Source: Crocinitomicaceae bacterium | GTDB lineage: Bacteria > Bacteroidota > Bacteroidia > Flavobacteriales_D > Crocinitomicaceae | DNA: 64,000 nucleotides | Assembly (NCBI GenBank): GCA_016719925.1 | Contig: JADJYC010000002.1 | Span: forward strand, 434,001-498,000 | Direction: 5' to 3' | Shown here: one piece after another, positions 19,683 through 28,827 of the stretch | Layout of the letters: every line of letters starts with the position of its first letter | How positions within the stretch are numbered: the first letter of the stretch is position 1 | Notes under the pieces: generated by a model | What the model saw: the letters and a program-made list of their open reading frames with translations, nothing else | Told to the model about the DNA's origin: nothing | Databases searched by the model: none | Position numbers and translations under genes: made by a program

Positions 19683-21503
19683 ATGATCAGAATCATTTTC
19701 AGTTTTATTCTCTCATTTTCCATTTTGAGCGCTTCAGCGTTTGAATCAACTCTTGCAGACAGCCTGCATCAAAAAGCTTTATCTATAGGAGGAACTGATG
19801 GTATTGAAATTATGCTGGACAATTTTTACTCAGTGCATGTTCAGAATTATGATGATGGAATTGCCTGGGGGAAACAAACGTTAAATTATGCACAGCAATC
19901 AGGCAACCAACAATTGATTGGAAGAAGTTATCTCATCATTGGAATGAGCTCATATATGCGGGGTGATTATCCCAACTGTCTGGATAATTATCAAAAGGCT
20001 CTGGAAATTTTTGAAAAAATAAACGACCTGAATTATATCGGCAGAACCAATAACGAATTTTCTGTTTACTGGAGAAAACAAAAGCAATTCGAGAAAGGAC
20101 TCGAATGTCTGGACAAAAGTTTTAAAGCTTGCACAGATTGTAAAGACAGCAGCTGCGTAGAAACTTCATTAAACAACCGGGCAGTAATATATGAGATGAT
20201 GGGCAGATACGAAGATGCCATCTTCTACTATTCAAAGGCTGAAGAAATTGCCATGCGCAACAATAATCTCATTGGTCTGGCTTATATCTATGCAGATGGA
20301 GCAGAGTGTTACCGGTTAAAAGGGCAACCTGATTCATCCATGATTCAGATAAACAAATCAATTGCAATACTTGAAAAGGCTGGCAATCACCAAGGTGTTG
20401 CAATGAACCTGATTAATAAAGCAGCATTATTCTCACAAACCGGACAATATGATCTGGCAATAAGTACCTATCAGCAATGCATTGATCTGGCCAGTCAACT
20501 TAAATACACTGATCTGCTCAAAAATGCTCATTATCAATTGGGCCATACTTATGCTAAGGACGGAGACTATGAAAAATCTTTTTATCACATTGAACGCAGT
20601 CACTTTTTACAGGATAGTTTATTGAATGAAGAAAAATTAAAAGCACTTTCAGAAATGGAAGTGAAATATGAGACAGAAAAAATTGAAAATGATTTACTGC
20701 TCGAAAAACAAGCAGGTGTAGAAACAGAATTAAAGCTGGCCAACCGGAACAAATGGCTCATAGCTTCAGCAGGTTTTCTGATTGCATTTTTGTTTTTCGG
20801 GTTGTTTCTTTATCAGCGTAAATCCCATTTGGCACAAGCTGAAAAAGACAAAGCAATTATTGACGAAAGAGAAAAAGGTATTCAGGCGGTTTTTGAAGCA
20901 ACTGAAGAAGAACGCAAGCGGTTATCTCGTGAGTTACATGACGGAATTGGTCAGCAAATGAGCGGCTTAAAGTTAGCCTGGCAGAACTTAACCATCTCTT
21001 CAAAAACACTGAGTGAAGAAGAAAAAGCCAAATTACAGCAGCTTTCAAAAATTCTGGATGACACTTCATCTGAACTGAGAGAAATATCACACCGCATGAT
21101 GCCAAAAGTTTTGGAAAGTTTTGGACTGGTGCCGGCCATTGAACAGATGCTGGAGCAATCATTAAAATTATCGGAAATCAGGTACAGCTTTGAGCATTAT
21201 AATTTTGATGAACGAATATCTTCAAAAACGGAACTGGCACTTTTCAGAATATCTCAGGAGCTTGTAAACAATGTGATTAAGCACGCCAGGGCAAATTTCA
21301 TTTCTGTTCAGCTGTTCAAAAATCAAAATCAACTCATCTTGATAATTGAAGACAACGGCAAGGGAATTTCTGAAATTGAAAAAACAGATGGACATGGTTT
21401 GATGAACATCAAGTCGAGGTTGAACACCATACACGGGCAAGTCAATTTTGAATCCAGTACAGGAGCAGGAACAACAGCAACAGTAAGGGTTTTGATCGAC
21501 TAA
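19683..21503 (+). CDS. TPR-containing sensor histidine kinase (HisKA_3 type)
   Basis: A 606-residue protein. A signal peptide (MIRIIFSFILSFSILSASAF) is followed by about six TPR units (residues 40-330), a coiled region, one TM helix at about 358-378, and a cytoplasmic kinase. The kinase has the HisKA_3 phosphoacceptor His in LSRELHDGIGQQMSG near residue 418 and the ATP-binding motifs ELVNNVIKHA and GHGLMNI. Such kinases pair with LuxR/NarL-type regulators; none is adjacent. It follows panC after 38 bases. Confidence 0.9.
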   Translation: MIRIIFSFILSFSILSASAFESTLADSLHQKALSIGGTDGIEIMLDNFYSVHVQNYDDGIAWGKQTLNYAQQSGNQQLIGRSYLIIGMSSYMRGDYPNCLDNYQKALEIFEKINDLNYIGRTNNEFSVYWRKQKQFEKGLECLDKSFKACTDCKDSSCVETSLNNRAVIYEMMGRYEDAIFYYSKAEEIAMRNNNLIGLAYIYADGAECYRLKGQPDSSMIQINKSIAILEKAGNHQGVAMNLINKAALFSQTGQYDLAISTYQQCIDLASQLKYTDLLKNAHYQLGHTYAKDGDYEKSFYHIERSHFLQDSLLNEEKLKALSEMEVKYETEKIENDLLLEKQAGVETELKLANRNKWLIASAGFLIAFLFFGLFLYQRKSHLAQAEKDKAIIDEREKGIQAVFEATEEERKRLSRELHDGIGQQMSGLKLAWQNLTISSKTLSEEEKAKLQQLSKILDDTSSELREISHRMMPKVLESFGLVPAIEQMLEQSLKLSEIRYSFEHYNFDERISSKTELALFRISQELVNNVIKHARANFISVQLFKNQNQLILIIEDNGKGISEIEKTDGHGLMNIKSRLNTIHGQVNFESSTGAGTTATVRVLID

Positions 21504-21548
21504 ACGGCAGGAATAAAATCTGAAAAAATTTCGAATTCCCCAATTCTA

Positions 21549-23846
21549 TTATTCATCAGTATATACCCGGTGAACCCGTGATGAAATAGAAGAAATAATT
21601 TCATACGGAATGGTTTTAAGATTCATGGCCATCTCAAAAATGGAATTGGAATCTCCAAAAACTTCTACCTCATCACCAACCGATGCATCTATTCCTTCCA
21701 GATTAATCATACACATGTCCATACAAATGTTACCAATGATAGGTGCAGCTTTGCCATTGACAATCACTGACCAGTTTTGCTGACTCAACCCTCTTCTCAA
21801 ACCATCAGCATATCCCACCGGAATAATACCGATTTTATGATCATGTGTGGCAATGTATGTTCTTCCATAACCAACGCTGTCACCGGCATGTACTTCTTTA
21901 ATCTGTGAGATTTGAGTTATCAGACTGAGTACATTTTCGAGCTCCCGGTTATTTCTGTCAACCAAACCAAACATGCCAATTCCCAATCTCACCATGTCAT
22001 ATTCAGCTCTTGAAAAATTTACCGCACCTGCTGAATTGGCAAGATGTCTGTCAAACTTATACGGCAGGCGATCAGAAATAATTCCGCTCAGAATATCAAA
22101 CGATCTTATCTGATTAAAAGTAAATGCATTTTCTGCTTCATCATCAGCTACAGATAAATGTGAGAAAACAGATTTTACAAAAACTTCAGGCTGCGTTTGC
22201 AGGGTATCAAGCAACTGTTTAATCTGGTTTTCAGTAAAACCAAGACGATTCATTCCTGTATCTAATTTGATGTGAACCGGGTAATGATTTTTCTGATTTA
22301 AAATCAGATAACGCAAAAAAGAATTCAGCATTTCAGGAGAATAAATACTTGGCTCCAGATTGTAATTTAAAATTTCATCAAAGGCACTTTCTTCCGGATT
22401 CATTACCAGGATCGGCAACGTAATTCCTGACAGTCTTAACTGCACTCCTTCATCTGCATAAGCAACACCAAAATAATCTACTTTCTGGTTTACAAGAAAG
22501 TGCGCCATTTCAGTCAATCCGCCACCATATGACTGAGCTTTCACCATCACCAAAATTTTTGTTGATGCACTCAAACGTGATCTGAAAAAATTCAAATTAT
22601 TGCGCACCGCACTGAAATTAATCAACAGTTTGGTAATGTGTTTTTTCTCTGCAAGATGATGAACAATTTTTTCAAGACCCGATTTTCTGGATCCCTTAAA
22701 AAGTATAGTTGCATTTTCAAATTTCAATCCTGCTTTTAAAAAAGAATCAGCACTGTCAAACAAATCAACCGGTATTTTCAACTCAGGTAAATCATTTTTA
22801 CTTCCAATAAAAACCAATCTGCTGATATTTTCTTCAGTTAAAAGTTGCCGGAGATTTATTTTTATCTGATCATTTTGATTTTCTTCAAAAGCAGAAAGAA
22901 ATAAAATACGTGTATTGAATTTATTGAGTGTACGCAATTGTTTCAATGCTATTTCCAGAGATTGCAGATCAGCGCTGTAAGAGTCATTGAGCAAAAGACA
23001 ATTGTCTTTGCCTTCAAGCTGTTCAAGCCTCATGGAAATTGCAGGAAGCGTTTTGAGTTTGCCTGAAATCAAATCTTCATTCAGCCCCAGATAAGCAGAA
23101 ACCTGCGAAACGAGTGAAGCATTTTTCATGGATGCTTCATCCGTAAACGGAATCTCAGAAATGCTTACCGCATTATTATCAAAAAGTACTTTACAATTTG
23201 TAAAAAGCTTTTTCTTTTCTTCCAGTTTTTGCTCATCGGAAGAAAAATTAGCACTGTGCGCATCACCAATTCCGGTAAATACTCCAATAGTTGGCTGAAT
23301 CATTTTTTCCAGCTTTTGCATTTCACCGGGTTTTGAAATTCCGGCTTCAAAAATTGCAAGAGAATGATCAGCGTTCATTTCCAAAACAGATAGTGCGGCA
23401 CCTATCTGACTGTTATAACTTTTCGGACTTCTTACAATTGAATAATTATCTTTTAAAACATGATATAACCATTCCTTTACAATTGTTTTTCCATTGCTGC
23501 CGGTAATTCCTATAACCGGATATGTAAATTTGGAACGGTGTTTTTCAGCCAGTGATTGCAACGCTTCCAGTGGATTTTTAACTACAATCTGACAAACAGA
23601 AATTGCCTGATTTGATTTGGAAACAATTGCAACCTGTCCTTTTTTGGCGCGAAATGTTTCCAAAAATTTATGTCCGTCTTCTTTTGATCCGGTGAGCGCA
23701 ACAAAAAGCGTTTTTTCCTGAATGGAAGGACTTCTGGTATCAATTACTACGTTGGAAACAGAAAAATCTGCAGACAGATTCAGAGGATTGTAAATTTCAC
23801 CTTTTACAATTTCGGCAAGCTCTTTTATAGAAAAATCAATATTCAT
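21549..23846 (-). CDS. Bifunctional MurF ligase / alanine racemase
   Basis: A fusion typical of Bacteroidota: the N-terminal half adds D-Ala-D-Ala to UDP-MurNAc-tripeptide, and the C-terminal half is alanine racemase. The MurF ATP loop GITGSNGKTIVK is at about residues 113-124. The racemase PLP lysine is in ILVMVKAQSYGGG near residue 432, and its second-half catalytic Tyr lies in SVGYGRTYIA. At 765 residues it is shorter than the roughly 820 usual. The shortage lies in the MurF middle domain, where LFTNCKVLFDN runs into IPFTDEASMKN after only a few residues. The frame is intact there. Confidence 0.93.
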   Translation of the reverse strand: MNIDFSIKELAEIVKGEIYNPLNLSADFSVSNVVIDTRSPSIQEKTLFVALTGSKEDGHKFLETFRAKKGQVAIVSKSNQAISVCQIVVKNPLEALQSLAEKHRSKFTYPVIGITGSNGKTIVKEWLYHVLKDNYSIVRSPKSYNSQIGAALSVLEMNADHSLAIFEAGISKPGEMQKLEKMIQPTIGVFTGIGDAHSANFSSDEQKLEEKKKLFTNCKVLFDNNAVSISEIPFTDEASMKNASLVSQVSAYLGLNEDLISGKLKTLPAISMRLEQLEGKDNCLLLNDSYSADLQSLEIALKQLRTLNKFNTRILFLSAFEENQNDQIKINLRQLLTEENISRLVFIGSKNDLPELKIPVDLFDSADSFLKAGLKFENATILFKGSRKSGLEKIVHHLAEKKHITKLLINFSAVRNNLNFFRSRLSASTKILVMVKAQSYGGGLTEMAHFLVNQKVDYFGVAYADEGVQLRLSGITLPILVMNPEESAFDEILNYNLEPSIYSPEMLNSFLRYLILNQKNHYPVHIKLDTGMNRLGFTENQIKQLLDTLQTQPEVFVKSVFSHLSVADDEAENAFTFNQIRSFDILSGIISDRLPYKFDRHLANSAGAVNFSRAEYDMVRLGIGMFGLVDRNNRELENVLSLITQISQIKEVHAGDSVGYGRTYIATHDHKIGIIPVGYADGLRRGLSQQNWSVIVNGKAAPIIGNICMDMCMINLEGIDASVGDEVEVFGDSNSIFEMAMNLKTIPYEIISSISSRVHRVYTDE

Positions 23847-23934
23847 CAGTAATCAAAACTAAAGAATAATCAGCAGAAAATCTGAAAAAGCAGAAATGAA
23901 AAGGAGAGAATTATTATTTGCAGGAAAACAGCTA

Positions 23935-24486
23935 TCAGAGCTGTTTGGAATTCATTTCATTATAGCAGCTCCGGCAAAGCGGAACGTATTTATCTTTTTC
24001 TCCTAAAACCACCACGCCTGCATCTTTTGAAATGCGGTGAGAAAAACGCGCTCGGCCGGAACAAAATGTACAAACAGAATTCAGTTTAATAATTTCATCC
24101 ACCACGCTCATCAGCTGAGGCATTGAGCCAAAAGGTCTTCCCAGATAATCGAGATCCAGACCGGCAACAACCACAATTTTACCGTAGTCTGCAATGGTTT
24201 CACAAACACCAACAATCGATTCATCAAAAAACTGAACCTCATCAATGGCAATTACATCTGCACGGTGAAAGAGATCGAGCATTTCAGCCGGACGCGTCAC
24301 CGCAAAAGCCTGAGCTTCATCTTTATCATGAGATACAATGGACTCTTCAGCGTAACGGTCATCCAGCTTTGGCTTGAATACCACTACTTTTTTGCGGTCT
24401 TTCAGATATCCTGAAATTAACACTATCAATGTTTTGGTTTTCCCTGAAAACATGGGTCCGCAAACAACCTGCACCTTTCCGTTCAC
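23935..24486 (-). CDS. tdk: Thymidine kinase
   Basis: It phosphorylates thymidine for dTMP salvage. The P-loop GPMFSGKT is at residues 10-17, the DE pair in IAIDEVQFF is near residue 93, and GLDLDYLGRPFG is the lasso region. Zinc-binding cysteines appear as CTFC and CRSC. The 183 residues are normal for type II TK. It is divergent from the downstream conserved hypothetical gene. Confidence 0.95.
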   Translation of the reverse strand: MNGKVQVVCGPMFSGKTKTLIVLISGYLKDRKKVVVFKPKLDDRYAEESIVSHDKDEAQAFAVTRPAEMLDLFHRADVIAIDEVQFFDESIVGVCETIADYGKIVVVAGLDLDYLGRPFGSMPQLMSVVDEIIKLNSVCTFCSGRARFSHRISKDAGVVVLGEKDKYVPLCRSCYNEMNSKQL

Positions 24487-24623
24487 CGCACGGGTGCTGA
24501 AAGTATGACGGGAAACGCTATTAACAGATTGTTTGTGAGTAATTTTCGCGATTATTACATTTTGTCTGTCAAATTTAGACGTAATTTTAGGTCGCTATTA
24601 AAAATGTGAATAACTTGAATTAA

Positions 24624-25392
24624 ATGGGGAAAACATCTTTTCAAAATCTGCAAAAACTCGTTCAGGAAATTGATGCGAAAATTGCTAAACTAAAATCAGG
24701 AAATCTTTTGGTTTCAGAACTGGAAGAACTGGTAAAACTATCTGCTGATTTGCATGAGCGTATGGCTGTACTGCGTCACAAGGCATATGAAAAACACGGT
24801 GAGCCTGCAGAAAAAATCAGTGTTCCTGAAAACAAAACAGAAGAGATTCCTGCCTTTGATATCAGCTTCAGTACTGAACCAATTACCTCAGCTCCTGAAA
24901 TAAAAGCAGAACTTCCTGTTGAAGAACCTGAAACATCCATTGATTTTTCTATTCCGGTATTTGAGCCTGAAAAGACGGCAAAAAAAGTGATTCCGGTTGC
25001 TGAGCCTGAAGTAAAAAACCAATTCATGTAATTCGTGAAGAAGTGAAGCCGGATTCATCTTCCCTCCATGAAAAATTTCTGAAAGAAGATGTAGATCTGA
25101 ATGATAAACTGAAAAAGAAGAAGAAGATCTGCCGCTGCGCAAAAAATTAGGACTAAAACCAATTCAGGATTTACGTTCAGAAATTGGAATCGGTAAAAAA
25201 TTTGAATACATCAACCTGATGTTTGCCGGTGACAACAAAGCCTATGAAACAGCTATTGATGAACTGAACAACTGCGCTGATCAGGACGCTGCCCGTAAAA
25301 AACTCAATGTATTTGCATCTGTTTACCGCTGGAATCTGGAAGAAAAAACCATTGTTAAATTTGTTGAACTGGTTGAACGCAGATTTATTTAA
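24624..25392 (+). CDS. Conserved Bacteroidota hypothetical protein, two frameshifts
   Basis: The first frame (24624-25031) has a coiled-coil start, LVQEIDAKIAKLK, then an acidic, Pro/Glu-rich linker. It breaks at the A run 25013-25018. Restoring one A continues as HVIREEVKPDSSSLHEKFL, and a second loss at 25112-25116 must be restored to reach the conserved C-terminal domain (IQDLRSEIGIGKKFEYINL and NNCADQDAARKKL) ending at 25392. With both bases added the protein has 256 residues. The C-terminal domain is widespread in Bacteroidota; its function is not known. It sits 11 bases before the M28 peptidase. Confidence 0.8.
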
Positions 25393-25403
25393 TTTAACCT
25401 GTT

Positions 25404-26693
25404 ATGCCGGAAAATAATTCTTTACTAAAACCGGTTTTCTTTTTCCTTTTTATCCTTGTTTTTTCGAATGCGGATAACGTCTTTGCACAAAAAGAATATG
25501 CCAAAAAAATTCTGGACACACTTTGCAGTGAGCATTTTGACGGACGTGGTTACGTCAACAAAGGGGATGTGCGTGCAGCTGATTTTCTAATCAGTGAATT
25601 AAAAAATATAGGGGCAAAAGAACTGGGAGAAAACTCCATGGAGCAGCCTTATATATTTAACGTCAATACTTTTCCCTATTCCATTTATTTTGCTCTTGAA
25701 GACGATACACTGATTCCGGGAGCAGATTATATTCTTGATCCAACTTCTGGAACTGCGGGTGGTGAATTTGAAGTGATGGAATTGAATTCAGAAAATTTCT
25801 ATTCAGTTTACGGGGGTAAAATTTCTTTCGGTAAGGAAGATCTTGAGCAAAAAATTATTGTCTTCAATTTTACAGATGTTACAGATAAGGATAAACTAAA
25901 AACGCTGCGCGGTTATGCCAATGAATCCATGAATTATTTTCCGACAGTGTGGGTTACGCGTACAAAAAAAACCTATTCCGTTGGGCGAAGTCAGAAAAAT
26001 TATCCGTTGGTTGAGCTGGATTCCGCTGCATATAATTCTCCGCAAAAAATTTCCCTTCAAATCAATAACAAATATGAATCAAAGTACCAGAGTAAAAATG
26101 TGATTGCCTCCATTCCCGGAAAAAAGAAAAATAAATTTGTTGTCTTCACAGCACATTATGATCATTTGGGAAGAATGGGAACCGACACGTATTTTCCCGG
26201 TGCCAATGACAATGCAAGTGGTTGCGCCATGTTACTTTCCCTTGCAAAATATTATACTGAAAATCCACCGGAATTTACAACCGTCTTTTGTTTTTTCAGT
26301 GGTGAAGAAGCGGGTTTGGTTGGCTCAAATTATTTTGTCAATCATCCTTATTTCAAACTGAACAAAGTAAAATTTGTCATGAACATTGATATTATGGGAG
26401 CAGCAGATAAAGGGATTACAGTAGTCAACGGGTCAGTGCATGAAGCTCAATTTAACCGCATGGTTGAAATTAATACTGCTAAAAATTATATTCCCGAAGT
26501 GAAAAAAAGAGGTGCTGCGGCAAATTCTGATCATCACTTTTTTTCAGAAGCCGGAGTGCCTGCATTCTTTATCTACTCCATGGGCAGTGTCACCAATTAC
26601 CATGATATTTTTGATACCGCTGAAAATACGCCATTGCACAAATTTGATGAAGTTCAAAGTCTGATTATTGATTTTGTTGCAACAATAAAATAA
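25404..26693 (+). CDS. Secreted M28 family metallopeptidase
   Basis: A signal peptide (FFFLFILVFSNADNVFAQ) leads a 429-residue protein. The zinc-binding and catalytic residues of family M28 are visible: VFTAHYDHLG, ANDNASGCAML, FFSGEEAGLVGS, MNIDIMGAA and SDHHFFSEAGVPAFF. It should act in the periplasm or outside as an aminopeptidase. It has no T9SS sorting domain, so it probably stays in the periplasm. Substrate is unknown. Confidence 0.9.
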   Translation: MPENNSLLKPVFFFLFILVFSNADNVFAQKEYAKKILDTLCSEHFDGRGYVNKGDVRAADFLISELKNIGAKELGENSMEQPYIFNVNTFPYSIYFALEDDTLIPGADYILDPTSGTAGGEFEVMELNSENFYSVYGGKISFGKEDLEQKIIVFNFTDVTDKDKLKTLRGYANESMNYFPTVWVTRTKKTYSVGRSQKNYPLVELDSAAYNSPQKISLQINNKYESKYQSKNVIASIPGKKKNKFVVFTAHYDHLGRMGTDTYFPGANDNASGCAMLLSLAKYYTENPPEFTTVFCFFSGEEAGLVGSNYFVNHPYFKLNKVKFVMNIDIMGAADKGITVVNGSVHEAQFNRMVEINTAKNYIPEVKKRGAAANSDHHFFSEAGVPAFFIYSMGSVTNYHDIFDTAENTPLHKFDEVQSLIIDFVATIK

Positions 26694-26768
26694 TCTGTTG
26701 CTTTGATAACACTTTAATGGATGTTGCAACAAGTTTTTCCTATCTTTACCGCTTTAAATAAATAAAAC

Positions 26769-28496
26769 ATGATAAAAAATTACTCTTTTAAACAAACATT
26801 CATTGCCCTTTCATTCCTCTGTTCAGCGGCTACTTTTGCCCAGACAACGGTTTTTAATTACACGGGTGCAATGCAAACTTATGTGGTGCCTGCTGGTGTT
26901 ACAGAAATTTCTGTTGATGTGATTGCAGCCGGTGGTGGCTTGTCAATGGGATCAGGAGGAGGAACTCAAAATCCCGGAAATGGTGGCCGTATTCAGGCTG
27001 ATCTTACAGTAGTACCCGGAACAACATTAAATATTTATGTGGGCGGTGCAGGAACAAACGGCGTACCCCCAACTCCAGGAGTAGGTGGTTTTAACGGTGG
27101 TGGAAATGGTGGAAATGGATATAGCTCATATGCCGGTGGTGGCGGTGGCGGTGCATCTGATATTCGTATTGGAGGCACTGCCTTGAATGACAGAGTCATT
27201 GTTGCCGGCGGAGGTGGAGGTGGTGCATATAATTATTCATCGGGTGACATTGGCGGTGCAGGTGGCGGACTTACAGGTGGAGATGGACTAAGTAACGGTT
27301 CTGTTGGATCAGGCAGCGGTACAGGCGGTACTCAATCAGCAGGTGGAAATTTCGGAGTTTGGAGTGGCTGGACAAATGCTTCTCCGGGAACACTTGGAAC
27401 CGGTGGACATGCAGGTGTTGATGGTGCGGGTGGAGGTGGCGGTGGCGGCTACTACGGCGGCGGCGGCGGCGCATGGTCTGGCGGTGGCGGCGGAAGCAGC
27501 TATAGTGATGCAGTACTTGCAGCATCCGTTATACATACTGTAGGTTACAACAGCGGTAATGGACAAATATCAATAACACCAACCTGTGACGGTCTGACAA
27601 CTACAGTTTCTTCAAGTTCAATTTGTATTGGTGAATCAGTTACTTTATCTGCAACCTCAACCAACGGAGGAACTGTAACCTGGGACAATGGCATCACGGA
27701 CGGAGTTGCTTTTACTCCAGTTTCTGCTGGTACAACAACTTATACCGCAACAAGCACTGATCTGCAAGATTGCTCTTTTATAATTGATATCGTGGTAAAT
27801 GACGTTCCTACAGTAGATGGTGGTGTTGATGTATTATTCTGCGGAACACCAACAGATACTTTTTTACAAGCTACCGGAACCGGTGACACATATACCTGGG
27901 ATAATGGAATTACAGATGGCGCATATTTCACTCCTGTTGCAGGAACAACAACATATACAGTCACAGCAGAAATAACTGCAACAGGTTGTACAAGTACTGA
28001 TCAGGTTGATGTAATTGTGAACGACGCCGTAGTAATTAATCTTACTTCAACTGATGAGATGACAGGAAATGATGGAACAATTTCTCTTACTGTAACATCT
28101 GGTACTGCACCAATTACCTATGACTGGGATAATGACGGAACGGGTGACTTTAACGACACAGAAGACCTTTCAGGATTGGCAGAAGGTTCATATACTGTTG
28201 TAGTAAATGCAAATGGATGTTTATATACTGAAACTATTGCTGTAGGTTCTCAGGTTGGAATAGAAAATTCAGAAATGCCAATTGCGGTTTATCCAAATCC
28301 GGCGGTACAAAATTTAACCGTTGAAATGCCGGGAACATTCCTGTACAATATTACAGACATCAGCGGAAATTTAATTCTGACTGCAAACGGATCAGATAAA
28401 GAACTGATCAACGTTGAAAATTTTGCGGCAGGAATTTATTTCATCCGAATTGAAAATGACAATACCATTCAAACAGTTCAATTTGTAAAAAATTAA
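26769..28496 (+). CDS. Glycine-rich secreted protein with Ig-like repeats and T9SS type A domain
   Basis: A 575-residue paralogue of the protein at 7815-9275. A signal peptide precedes FNYTGAMQTYVVPAGVTEI, which opens a glycine-rich domain (residues 30-260). Two beta-sandwich repeats follow, each with TWDNGITDG and a TTTYT strand, then one SprB-like unit (TSGTAPITYDWDNDG), and a C-terminal sorting domain (IAVYPNPAVQNLTVEMP to a final QFVKN). It should be secreted by T9SS. A strong terminator follows at 28514-28550. Confidence 0.88.
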   Translation: MIKNYSFKQTFIALSFLCSAATFAQTTVFNYTGAMQTYVVPAGVTEISVDVIAAGGGLSMGSGGGTQNPGNGGRIQADLTVVPGTTLNIYVGGAGTNGVPPTPGVGGFNGGGNGGNGYSSYAGGGGGGASDIRIGGTALNDRVIVAGGGGGGAYNYSSGDIGGAGGGLTGGDGLSNGSVGSGSGTGGTQSAGGNFGVWSGWTNASPGTLGTGGHAGVDGAGGGGGGGYYGGGGGAWSGGGGGSSYSDAVLAASVIHTVGYNSGNGQISITPTCDGLTTTVSSSSICIGESVTLSATSTNGGTVTWDNGITDGVAFTPVSAGTTTYTATSTDLQDCSFIIDIVVNDVPTVDGGVDVLFCGTPTDTFLQATGTGDTYTWDNGITDGAYFTPVAGTTTYTVTAEITATGCTSTDQVDVIVNDAVVINLTSTDEMTGNDGTISLTVTSGTAPITYDWDNDGTGDFNDTEDLSGLAEGSYTVVVNANGCLYTETIAVGSQVGIENSEMPIAVYPNPAVQNLTVEMPGTFLYNITDISGNLILTANGSDKELINVENFAAGIYFIRIENDNTIQTVQFVKN

Positions 28497-28513
28497 TCTG
28501 ATTGTTTTTTATT

Positions 28514-28550
28514 AAAAAGCCATCTCTGAAATTCAGGGATGGCTTTTTTT
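28514..28550 (+). terminator. Strong rho-independent terminator
   Basis: AAAAAGCCATC pairs with GATGGCTTTTT, and inside it CTGAA pairs with TTCAG, giving a long hairpin with one mismatch followed by a T run. It lies 18 bases beyond the stop of the glycine-rich T9SS gene. Confidence 0.85.
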
Positions 28551-28585
28551 ATTGTGGTAATGCAGATGACAGATAAAATACTTCA

Positions 28586-28626
28586 GCTGGCGCAAGCGTC
28601 TCGCTCGTACTTAGCGCGGTCCGCCT
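28586..28626. repeat. GC-rich nested inverted repeat, REP-like
   Basis: A short GC-rich island in AT-rich intergenic DNA. GGCG (28589-28592) pairs with CGCC (28622-28625) and encloses an AGCG/CGCT hairpin (28595-28605). The rest of the 28551-28827 gap shows no gene or clear promoter. A similar island is at 46811-46876. This may be a repetitive extragenic palindrome; copies elsewhere in the genome cannot be seen here. Confidence 0.45.
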
Positions 28627-28827
28627 CTAAAATTTATACTTTAGACTTATACCTTTCTTTTCTGGATTAGATATTCAAAACCACCACAACGCCTTTATTT
28701 ATAAGAGCCTGCATCACAAAAAACAACTTCATACAACGGCTAATTAATCAAATCTCACCAGTATAACAATCCCTCAATTAGCATCAAGCTGTTCACTACT
28801 CTCACCAGAAAATTGTAAATTGGCAAT

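Noticed and set aside
26104..26361. 85-codon frame inside the M28 peptidase
   Set aside because: It overlaps the catalytic region of a well-supported gene in another frame and has no recognisable domain.
27271..27566. Frames antisense and alternate to the second glycine-rich protein
   Set aside because: Same cause: low-complexity glycine codons keep other frames open.
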